Shown here: positions 5,326-11,052 of the stretch, piece after piece
Layout: each line of letters starts with the position of its first letter
Numbering within the stretch: position 1 is the first letter of the stretch
Assembly: GCA_029859385.1 (NCBI GenBank)
Contig: JAOUDF010000068.1
Span: 1 to 11,052 of the forward strand
Source: Nitrospirota bacterium
Lineage (GTDB): Bacteria; Nitrospirota; JAOUDF01
Length of the DNA: 11,052 bases
Direction of reading: 5' to 3'
The notes under the pieces: model-generated
The model's database searches: none
What the model was told of the DNA's origin: nothing
The model's input: the letters and a program-made list of their open reading frames with translations, nothing else
Position numbers and translations under genes: made by a program

Positions 5326-6540
5326 TTAAGGGCTGCTTTTCTCCAGCGCCTGCTTCAGGTCATCGATGATATCCTCAGGGTCTTCCAGCCCGACACTCAG
5401 CCGTATGAGCAGGGGGTCTACCCCTTTTTTTTCGCACTGCTCATCGCTTTCCTTGTGGTGGAACATCGACGCGGCGTGCTGAATAAGGGTTGCGGCATCG
5501 CCCAGGCTTACACCAAGGGTACAGAGTTGCACTGTGTCGCAAAGTTTTCGGCACTGTTCACGGGATGCCAGCCGGAAGGAGACGACACCGCCGAACGCCT
5601 TCATTTGACGGGTGGCCAGTTCGTGGTCGGGGTGGGAGGCGAGGCCGGGGTAGATGACGGAATCGACCGACGGATGGGTTTCGAGAAAACGGGCGACCTT
5701 CATTGCCGAGTCGCAGTGACGGTCCATCCGGAGCGGCAGGGTCTTGAGCCCCCGCAGATAGAGCCAGGCATGCATGGGGGCGAGGATGCCGCCCAGGTCG
5801 CGGCGGATGCCGTGCCTCATGCGATGGATGAAACGTTCCTTGCCGACGACAACTCCGCCGACGGCATCGCCGTGACCGCCTATGTACTTGGTGGCGCTGT
5901 GGATGACGACATCGACCCCCTTCGACAGGGGCCGCTGTAGGTAGGGCGTGGCGAAGGTGTTGTCGATGGCAGTGGTTATACCGCGCTCCTTCGCAACCCT
6001 GGCGAGGGCCTCGATATCGGTGATCTCCAGTTGCGGGTTGGAGGGGCTCTCGAAGTAGACGAGCTTTGTCTTCTCCCGGATGGCCTTGGCCAGATTCCGT
6101 ACCCCGTCCGTTCCGGCGGCGTCGAAGAAGTCGACTTCATACCCCATGGGGCGCAACTGGTGGGCGATAAGTGAGTGGGTACCCGAATACATGCTTCGCG
6201 CTACGAGCAGATGCTCTCCCGGCTTCGCTACGGTCATGAAGACGGCGGAGATGGCGGCCATGCCCGACGCAAAGGCGAGGGCCGCCTCGCCCCCCTCGAG
6301 GAGCGTCATCTTTTTCTCAAAGGCATCGACAGTGGGGTTGCCGATGCGGGAATAGATGTACCCTTCTCCCGTTTCGAACTGGCTGATGGTGTCGGCAACT
6401 TCGTCGAAGGCAAAGACGGCGTTCTGGTAAATCGGGACGCTCAAGGGGTTGTGGGGGTGGCCTTCCTCCCCGCCGTGAACGGCGAGGGTGGAAAAACGCG
6501 CCGCAAGATGGTTGACATGCCCGGTCTTTTTATTCATCAT
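5326..6540 (-). CDS. PLP-dependent trans-sulfuration enzyme (Cys/Met metabolism family)
   Basis: 404 residues, full length for the family of cystathionine gamma-synthase/lyase, O-acetylhomoserine sulfhydrylase and methionine gamma-lyase. PLP-site residues are visible: YSRIGNPT (63-70), ASGMAAI (91-97), AIDNTFATPYLQ with D193 for the pyridine nitrogen, and the Schiff-base lysine K218 in HSATKYIGGHGD. A substrate-carboxylate arginine is expected in LIRLSVGLEDPEDIIDDL near the end. Overall wording (SVPIYQNAVFAF, LHPSVDSVIYPGL-like) is closest to what is annotated methionine gamma-lyase, but the diagnostic Cys116 of P. putida MGL is Gly here (Y118-S-G-T). Exact reaction therefore stays open. Start: AAGGA 7 nt before the first of two consecutive ATG codons. 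Monocistronic and divergent from the PA2779-like gene. Acts in the cytoplasm as a tetramer in known relatives. Confidence 0.88.
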   Translation of the reverse strand: MMNKKTGHVNHLAARFSTLAVHGGEEGHPHNPLSVPIYQNAVFAFDEVADTISQFETGEGYIYSRIGNPTVDAFEKKMTLLEGGEAALAFASGMAAISAVFMTVAKPGEHLLVARSMYSGTHSLIAHQLRPMGYEVDFFDAAGTDGVRNLAKAIREKTKLVYFESPSNPQLEITDIEALARVAKERGITTAIDNTFATPYLQRPLSKGVDVVIHSATKYIGGHGDAVGGVVVGKERFIHRMRHGIRRDLGGILAPMHAWLYLRGLKTLPLRMDRHCDSAMKVARFLETHPSVDSVIYPGLASHPDHELATRQMKAFGGVVSFRLASREQCRKLCDTVQLCTLGVSLGDAATLIQHAASMFHHKESDEQCEKKGVDPLLIRLSVGLEDPEDIIDDLKQALEKSSP

Positions 6541-6619
6541 GAGTCGTCCTTGGTCAAAGGTGTCCTGTGATTTTGGAAACTACGATACCATAACTGTCCA
6601 CTTTCATGGAGGAGAAAAG

Positions 6620-7027
6620 ATGACTCTTATGCGCCGTATAGTGAAGCCCCTGGTCCCCGTGCTGATAGCCGCTTTTTTCAATATGACCATGCCGGTGCAC
6701 CCGGTGTCGGCGGCGATGGTGGGAACCGACGCGGTGATTGATGCGGGCAAGGCCCAGTCTGAACGGACTCGCGTGCTTGCATTCCTCGAACGGGACGATG
6801 TGCGGACACAGATGCTGTCTCTCGGCATTAGTAATGAAGAGGCACAGGCCCGCGTGGCGAGCCTGACCGACAGCGAAATCTCCCGGGTCGCGGCGGCGAT
6901 GGACCAGCTTCCCGCGGGCGGTGATGTGGGGATTATCGGTGCGCTTCTCTTTATATTCATTGTACTGCTGTTCACCGACATCCTTGGGTTGACCCATATA
7001 TTCCCGGCCATCAGCGGCAAACGGTAA
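6620..7027 (+). CDS. PA2779-family membrane protein
   Basis: 135 residues. The ATG at 6620 is chosen over a longer open frame because GGAGGAG lies 5 nt upstream. Residues 1-31 are a signal sequence or membrane segment (RRIVKPLVPVLIAAFFNMTM, then VSA-A). The middle (38-95) is helical and charged, with ARVASLTDSEISRVAAAMDQ LPAGG. A second membrane helix, GIIGALLFIFIVLLFTDILG, lies near the C-terminus. This arrangement, immediately followed by a C39-peptidase/TPR lipoprotein, is the PA2779-PA2778 gene pair known from Pseudomonas and many other Gram-negatives. Its TAA overlaps the ATG of the partner (TAATG), so the two are translationally coupled and likely act together at the envelope. Biochemical function is not established as far as I know. 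Confidence 0.82.
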   Translation: MTLMRRIVKPLVPVLIAAFFNMTMPVHPVSAAMVGTDAVIDAGKAQSERTRVLAFLERDDVRTQMLSLGISNEEAQARVASLTDSEISRVAAAMDQLPAGGDVGIIGALLFIFIVLLFTDILGLTHIFPAISGKR

Positions 7028-7977
7028 TGCGCTTTCCGGTAGGGGCAATTCATGAATTGCCCCTACGGCTTCTTCCTCTCATTCTGCTTTTTCTCTCCGG
7101 TTGCGCCACCCTCGAAACGACCCGTCTCGTAAGCGATCATCCGGCCGACTTGCCGTCACGGGTTGAATTGTCTGAAGTCCTCTTTCATCCTCAGGAAGAC
7201 TATCAATGCGGCCCGGCGTCTCTGGCCATGCTCCTTAACTGGAGCGGCGACGCCGTCACTCCGGATGACCTTGTCTCCCAGGTTTACAGCCCCGCTCGGA
7301 AAGGGAGCCTGCAACCGGACATGATAACGGCGACGCGCCGTCACGGCCGCATAGCCTATCCCCTCTCCGGGATGGAAAACCTGTTGGCGGAAATCGCAGC
7401 CGGCAATCCCGCGATCGTCCTACAAAACCTCGGTCTCTCCTGGTATCCGGTGTGGCACTATGCGGTAGTGATTGGCTACGATCTGGAAGAAAAGACGGTC
7501 ATTCTCCGTTCAGGCAAGACAAGGCGCGAGGTGCTTTCGATGAAGCTCTTCGAACGGACCTGGGCGCGGAGCGGAAAGTGGGGGATGCTGGTATTGCCTC
7601 CGGACAGGCTGCCCGGCCGGGTCGATGAGAAGTTGTACCTCGAGTCAGTGGTCGGCCTGGAAAGGGCGAGTCAGTGGTCGGCGGCGATAACGGGCTATGA
7701 AACAGCTCTTGCCCGATGGCCGGAAAGCCTGGGCGCTATGATGGGGCTGGGAAACAGCCGCTATGCGCTGGGGAACCTTGCCGGGGCGGAAGAGGCATTC
7801 AGAAAGGCTGTTCGACGCCATCCCGGTGAAGGAGCGTCTTTCAACAACCTCGCCCAGGTGCTTTCGGATCGGGGCAAGAAGGAAGAGGCGCTGGTCGCCG
7901 CGAGACGGGCTGTCGAGCTGGGCGGGCCGCTTGCCGAGACCTACCGGCAGACGCTGGAAGAGATAGAGAAAAAGTGA
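7027..7977 (+). CDS. PA2778-family C39-like cysteine peptidase lipoprotein with TPRs
   Basis: 316 residues. Lipobox LSGC puts the lipidated cysteine at residue 26. Residues 45-190 form a C39-like papain-fold domain with Cys61 in YQCGPASLAMLL, His144 in WHYAVVIGYD and Asp152 completing a plausible triad. Residues about 205-305 hold at least two tetratricopeptide repeats (ITGYETALARWPESLGAMMG; NLAGAEEAFRKAVRRHPGEG; KKEEALVAARRAVELG). It is coupled to the preceding PA2779-like gene by TAATG and has no convincing Shine-Dalgarno of its own. Oddity: residues 5-13 (VGAIHELPL) are encoded by a perfect REP palindrome, giving the signal peptide an unusually long n-region with a Glu. Starting at the in-frame TTG at 7057 would give a textbook signal peptide (MPLRLLPLILLFLSGC). 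Substrate unknown. Converges on the methyltransferase gene with only 6 nt between stops. Confidence 0.87.
   Translation: MRFPVGAIHELPLRLLPLILLFLSGCATLETTRLVSDHPADLPSRVELSEVLFHPQEDYQCGPASLAMLLNWSGDAVTPDDLVSQVYSPARKGSLQPDMITATRRHGRIAYPLSGMENLLAEIAAGNPAIVLQNLGLSWYPVWHYAVVIGYDLEEKTVILRSGKTRREVLSMKLFERTWARSGKWGMLVLPPDRLPGRVDEKLYLESVVGLERASQWSAAITGYETALARWPESLGAMMGLGNSRYALGNLAGAEEAFRKAVRRHPGEGASFNNLAQVLSDRGKKEEALVAARRAVELGGPLAETYRQTLEEIEKK
7039..7066. repeat. Perfect 28-bp GTAG-type palindrome inside a lipoprotein gene
   Basis: The unit GTAGGGGCAATTCA is followed without a spacer by its exact reverse complement TGAATTGCCCCTAC. It shares the GTAGGGGC head of the other REPs in the window but has a different inner stem and no loop. 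It lies in the first 14 codons of the PA2778-like gene and is read in the frame beginning GTA. Confidence 0.93.
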
Positions 7978-7983
7978 CCCGTT

Positions 7984-8817
7984 TCAGATATCCATGCCTG
8001 CCCGCCTTAGCTGTTCCACAACGGCATCGGGCGGTTTCCTGTAGGTCTGCTTTGAATTGAAGAGGCTCGACAGGCGGTAGTAGGTCCTCAGCACACCCTT
8101 CGGGCCCGACCGGGCCTTCCCGGCAAATAACGGATACTTGTTTCTGTCCTCGCCGGTAAAGACCAACTGTGTCGCCAGTCCGCTGTAGTCGAACAGCCAT
8201 TCCACCGGCATATCGGGAAACTTGTCGGCGTCAAACAGATCGTTCTTCACGAAGAGGGAGTTGGTAAGGGTGCAGCAGATCAGTTTGTATCCCTTCTCTG
8301 CTCCCAGCTTTTCCAGGGCCTTGGCGGAGCACTTGAGGTAGACGAAACCCTCGGGATCGAAATATTCGATATGGGGCGGGATATGCTGGTTGTGTTCGAT
8401 GACGACGACCTGCGGGTCTACATGGCTCATATTCTTCCAGACATGGTAGTCGAAGGAGTCGATGTCGATGGAGAGGATGCCGATTTTGGGGTCCAGCCCG
8501 TTGGTCCGGAAGATATCGTCGAGGCTGTCCTTGCCGACGGCAGCAATAAATTTGTTGAAGACCGCCGTATCAAACCCCTTCGTATTCTCAGCCAGCTCCT
8601 TGCCTTTCGCCGGGTCTCCCTCGATTAGGACCGCCTTCCATCCCCTGTTTTTCCACAGGTCCCACGCGTTGGACGCCACGATGCCGTCCCATGCCCCGAA
8701 CTCACACACCGACTTTATGGCCTGGTCGCCGAGGATGGAGATAATGTAGTCCAGTATCCCGTCCTCACCGTGCTGCGAGGTGATATTCCGGGCATAACGG
8801 TTCAGCTTTTCCTTCAT
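7984..8817 (-). CDS. FkbM-like SAM-dependent methyltransferase
   Basis: 277 residues. NITSQHGEDGILDYII (11-26) precedes a Rossmann-type motif I, VCEFGAWDGIVASNAWDLWK (37-56, E39, G41, D44), then AVLIEGDP (62-69, acidic residue at the end of strand 2) and ILSIDIDSFDYHVWKNM (114-130). This order is typical of the FkbM / Methyltransf_21 group. Relatives usually modify small molecules or glycans; the target here is unknown. It starts 6 nt after the uvrC stop with no clear Shine-Dalgarno, so it is probably expressed by coupling to uvrC. Nothing in the sequence links it to DNA repair. The C-terminal 70 residues (NKYPLFAGKARSGPKGVL onwards) are not recognised. Confidence 0.75.
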   Translation of the reverse strand: MKEKLNRYARNITSQHGEDGILDYIISILGDQAIKSVCEFGAWDGIVASNAWDLWKNRGWKAVLIEGDPAKGKELAENTKGFDTAVFNKFIAAVGKDSLDDIFRTNGLDPKIGILSIDIDSFDYHVWKNMSHVDPQVVVIEHNQHIPPHIEYFDPEGFVYLKCSAKALEKLGAEKGYKLICCTLTNSLFVKNDLFDADKFPDMPVEWLFDYSGLATQLVFTGEDRNKYPLFAGKARSGPKGVLRTYYRLSSLFNSKQTYRKPPDAVVEQLRRAGMDI

Positions 8818-8823
8818 GACTGT

Positions 8824-10803
8824 TTAACCCGCCTTTCTCTCTGTCGAAGCAAGCCGCTCTTTTATCTCCGCTGCCAGTCGCCCGCTAATCCCCGGCGCCT
8901 TCGCCAGTTCCTCTACCGATGCGGTCATGATCCGGCGGACGCTGCCGAAGTGCTTCAGCAGGTCTTTCTTCCGCTGCTCGCCAATGCCCGGTACGGCGTC
9001 GAGGGCCGACTCCCTGGTCTTGCGCTCTCTCAGCTTTTGATGGTAGCTCAGGGCAAAGCGGTGGGCCTCGTCACGGATCCGCTGCATCAGGTGACAGGCG
9101 GCCGATGTCGGCTCCAGCGGCGTCGGGAAATCGTCGCCCGGCAGATAGACCCGCTCGAAATCGGTCTTCTTTCCTTTGTCTTTCGTGCGTGCCTTGGCGA
9201 GGCCGACGACCTGCTGGCCGACGATCCCCAGCCTGTCGAGGGATTCCAGTGCAGCGCCAAGCTGGCCCCGGCCGCCGTCGATGACGATGAGGTCCGGCAT
9301 TGACCTCCCCTCTTCGAGGAGTCGCTTGTAGCGCCGGAAGACCACCTCGCCCATGGAGGCGAAGTCGTTCGAGCCCTCCACCGTCTTGATCCCGAAGTGG
9401 CGGTACTCCGTTTTCACCGGCATGCCGTTCTTGAAAACCACCAGCGAAGCCACCGGTTCCCTCCCCTGCAGGTTCGAGATGTCGAAGCACTCGACATGCA
9501 GCGGCAGTTTGCGTAGCCTCAGCTCCTTCTGGAGTTCGGCGGCCCGTTTCTCGCCGCCGCGGATGGATGCGCGGTGGGCCAGCAGCGAGAGGCGGGCGTT
9601 TTCCCGGGCCATCTCGACCATGTCGAGCTTCTTCCCGCGCTGGGGTACGATGACCTCTACCTTTTTCCCGCGAAGCCGTGTGAGCATATCCTGCAGCACC
9701 TCTTGCTCCTCGATCTCGACTGGAAGCATCACCTCTTCGGGGAGGCTGACCTCGTTGCCGTAGAACTGTCCCAGGAAGCCGGAGAGGATACGGTTATCCG
9801 GCTCGTCCAGCTCTTCGAGGAGGAAGTCTTTCCTTCCCATGATCATGCCGTTGCGGACAAAGATCACCTGCACCGACATGACCGAACCTTCCCGGATGAA
9901 GCCGACAATATCCTGGTCCTTGAGGTCGGTGGATACCACCCGCTGGGACTCCAGCAGCTTCTCGATGGCGCGGAGCCGGTCCCGCAGCTTGGCCGCCTCT
10001 TCGAAGCGCATCTCGCGGGCTGCATCGTCCATCCGACTACGCAGGTCATCGAGCAGCTCCCGCTTTTTGCCCTGGAGGAAGAGTCGTACCTCTTCAACGG
10101 TCTTTCGGTACTCTTCTTTCGAGACGAGACCGGCGCAGGGGGCGGGGGAGAGGCCGAGCTGATGGTTGAGACAGGGGCGCCGCGGCTGCTCCTTCACCGA
10201 TGATTCAGTCAGCGGAAGGTCGCACTTCCTGAGCATGAAGTAGCGGTTCAGCACGTCGAGGGTCTGCCGCATGGGGGTCGCCGGGACATAGGGGCCGAAA
10301 TAGAGGTTGCCGTCCTTCTGCAGCTTGCGGACCACCTTCAGGCGCGGGAAGTCCTCGATAACGGTAAGCTGAAGATAGGGGTAGTTCTTGTCGTCGCGCA
10401 GGATGATGTTGTAGCGGGGCTTGTGTTTCTTTATCAGCGTGTTTTCGAGGATGAAGGCCTCGAGCTCCGAGGCGGTGACGATGAACTCCAGGTCGGCGAT
10501 ATGCTGCACAAGGGCCTGGGTCTTGTAGTCCGCCGATTTACCCGACTGGAAATACGACCTGACACGGTTCTTGAGGTTTTTGGCCTTGCCGACATAGATG
10601 ATATGCCCGCGGGCATCTTTCATCAGGTAGACGCCCGGCTGGTCGGGCAGGGTCTTGAGACGGTCCTGAAGGGACGGTTCGCTGCCGCGCCGGGTTTCGG
10701 GGCGCGCTTTTGGTTTATGGGGCTTTGCCGGGGCCGGGGTTTCGGCGGGCTTGCGGCGGGGCTTCTTGTCGTCCCTGCTGGGACGCTTTTTATCGTATTT
10801 CAT
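8824..10803 (-). CDS. uvrC: UvrABC system protein C (excinuclease subunit)
   Basis: 659 residues from the ATG at 10803. UvrC makes both incisions around UvrB-bound lesions in nucleotide excision repair. Domains in order: basic Lys/Arg/Pro-rich extension (1-45, not usual in UvrC); GIY-YIG nuclease for the 3' cut (GVYLMKD 57-63, YVGKAKNLKNRV 70-81); a cysteine cluster; UVR motif binding UvrB (about 257-290); RNase-H-like nuclease for the 5' cut (ECFDISN with D441, VIDGGRGQL with D509, RDEAHRFA with H581); tandem helix-hairpin-helix (599-652). The E. coli Fe-S ligands C154/C166/C174/C178 correspond to C194, C211, S219 and C223, so the third is serine. A longer frame begins with GTG at 10860, but that codon is inside a repeat and has no Shine-Dalgarno; the ATG has AGAGAG 8 nt upstream. 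First gene of an operon with the methyltransferase. Confidence 0.95.
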   Translation of the reverse strand: MKYDKKRPSRDDKKPRRKPAETPAPAKPHKPKARPETRRGSEPSLQDRLKTLPDQPGVYLMKDARGHIIYVGKAKNLKNRVRSYFQSGKSADYKTQALVQHIADLEFIVTASELEAFILENTLIKKHKPRYNIILRDDKNYPYLQLTVIEDFPRLKVVRKLQKDGNLYFGPYVPATPMRQTLDVLNRYFMLRKCDLPLTESSVKEQPRRPCLNHQLGLSPAPCAGLVSKEEYRKTVEEVRLFLQGKKRELLDDLRSRMDDAAREMRFEEAAKLRDRLRAIEKLLESQRVVSTDLKDQDIVGFIREGSVMSVQVIFVRNGMIMGRKDFLLEELDEPDNRILSGFLGQFYGNEVSLPEEVMLPVEIEEQEVLQDMLTRLRGKKVEVIVPQRGKKLDMVEMARENARLSLLAHRASIRGGEKRAAELQKELRLRKLPLHVECFDISNLQGREPVASLVVFKNGMPVKTEYRHFGIKTVEGSNDFASMGEVVFRRYKRLLEEGRSMPDLIVIDGGRGQLGAALESLDRLGIVGQQVVGLAKARTKDKGKKTDFERVYLPGDDFPTPLEPTSAACHLMQRIRDEAHRFALSYHQKLRERKTRESALDAVPGIGEQRKKDLLKHFGSVRRIMTASVEELAKAPGISGRLAAEIKERLASTERKAG

Positions 10804-10855
10804 CAATAAACTCTCTATAGAAAACGGTACTCCATCGAGGTTGCCCTTAAAAGTC

Positions 10856-10931
10856 GTCACACCGGTGAAAACCGGTGTCCAGAGATTTTGCAGCTATACG
10901 AGCACTGGATTCCGGCTTTCGCCGGAATGAC
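10856..10931. repeat. Inverted pair of a second palindromic repeat family, upstream of uvrC
   Basis: Left unit 10856-10882 on the plus strand: GTCA, stem CACCGGT, loop GAAA, stem ACCGGTG, TCCAG. Right unit 10905-10931 read on the minus strand: GTCA, stem TTCCGGC, loop GAAA, stem GCCGGAA, TCCAG. Heads, loop and tails are identical, and the three stem differences are compensated on both sides. Spacer is 22 nt. The GTCATTCCGGC form resembles a dispersed repeat familiar from many proteobacterial genomes. Unrelated in sequence to the GTAG family. Confidence 0.88.
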
Positions 10932-11043
10932 AAACCCTGTGACCTCGGTGGAACAAGGATAAAAGACTGTCTGTTTGAAAACCGATTGTGAGTGTGCAAT
11001 CATAGCAAATTTGAAGGGCATTGGGCAAAGGGAGGTTTGGGTG
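10932..11043. other. Intergenic region upstream of uvrC, no recognised element
   Basis: AT-richer DNA with no convincing ORF or hairpin beyond the repeat pair. It presumably contains the promoters for the leftward uvrC operon and any rightward gene, but I cannot point to a good -35/-10 pair. Confidence 0.4.
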
Positions 11044-11052
11044 ATGGTAGAA
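11041..11052 (+). CDS. Possible start of a plus-strand gene cut by the window edge
   Basis: AGGGAGG at 11029-11035 is followed at suitable spacing by GTG (11041) or ATG (11044, reading M-V-E). Only three or four codons are visible, so this is a Shine-Dalgarno-based suggestion and nothing can be said about the product. Confidence 0.3.

Noticed and set aside
5257..5940. 227-residue plus-strand frame opposite the trans-sulfuration gene
   Set aside because: Mirror of a real gene in a GC-rich codon frame; no start signal and no family resemblance.
6488..6619. N-terminal extension of the PA2779-like protein (44 extra residues)
   Set aside because: It would overlap the divergent enzyme gene, and a strong GGAGGAG sits just before the ATG at 6620, followed by a signal sequence.
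9574..10203. 209-residue plus-strand frame within uvrC
   Set aside because: Antisense to a fully recognisable UvrC; composition typical of an opposite-strand shadow.
10804..10860. 19-residue upstream extension of UvrC starting at GTG 10860
   Set aside because: The GTG belongs to a repeat hairpin and lacks a Shine-Dalgarno; the extra residues resemble no UvrC.

Overview
The window reads as a piece of chromosome from a Gram-negative bacterium. It carries an outer-membrane beta-barrel porin with a signal peptide, a lipoprotein with a lipobox, and mid-50s %GC by eye. The mix of a DUF1573 protein, an alginate-export-type porin, a PA2779/PA2778 pair, a REP-associated transposase and abundant GTAG-type palindromes suggests something like Nitrospirota or a former deltaproteobacterium. 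That placement is an impression from memory of gene families, not a computed result.

Layout. (1) 3-1472, plus strand: the 3' part of a DUF1573 protein, then a DUF3179 protein that lacks the family's CPLC motif. (2) 1447-2148: a REP-associated tyrosine transposase (RAYT, minus strand) overlapping the DUF3179 3' end, an inverted pair of REP palindromes directly upstream of it, and a strong terminator shared with the next gene. (3) 2172-about 3850, minus: a porin with a long structured leader. (4) 3851-4075: no gene; a tandem heptamer repeat. (5) 4076-5239, minus: an envelope operon of a DUF948-like protein, a YtxH protein and a YvlD/phage-holin-4_2 membrane protein, with a perfect inverted REP pair in front of the last gene. 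(6) 5326-6540, minus: a PLP-dependent trans-sulfuration enzyme. (7) 6620-7977, plus: a PA2779-like membrane protein translationally coupled to a PA2778-like C39-peptidase/TPR lipoprotein. (8) 7984-10803, minus: uvrC followed 6 nt later by a FkbM-like methyltransferase. (9) 10804-11052: an inverted pair of a second palindromic repeat family and possibly the first codons of a plus-strand gene.

The most interesting theme is the REP family and its presumed mobiliser. Every copy begins with GTAG at the foot of a hairpin, as known for RAYT substrates. Copies occur as inverted pairs whose ends lie exactly 6 nt before the start codons of the RAYT and of the holin-family gene, in place of a Shine-Dalgarno. 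A degenerate pair is embedded in frame inside the RAYT gene itself. A perfect 28-bp palindrome forms part of the signal peptide of the C39 lipoprotein. Both protein-embedded copies are read in the same GTA frame, so the elements appear to behave as frame-preserving coding modules as well as intergenic repeats. The second, unrelated repeat family at the uvrC end has the same paired layout and shows compensatory stem changes between its two copies.
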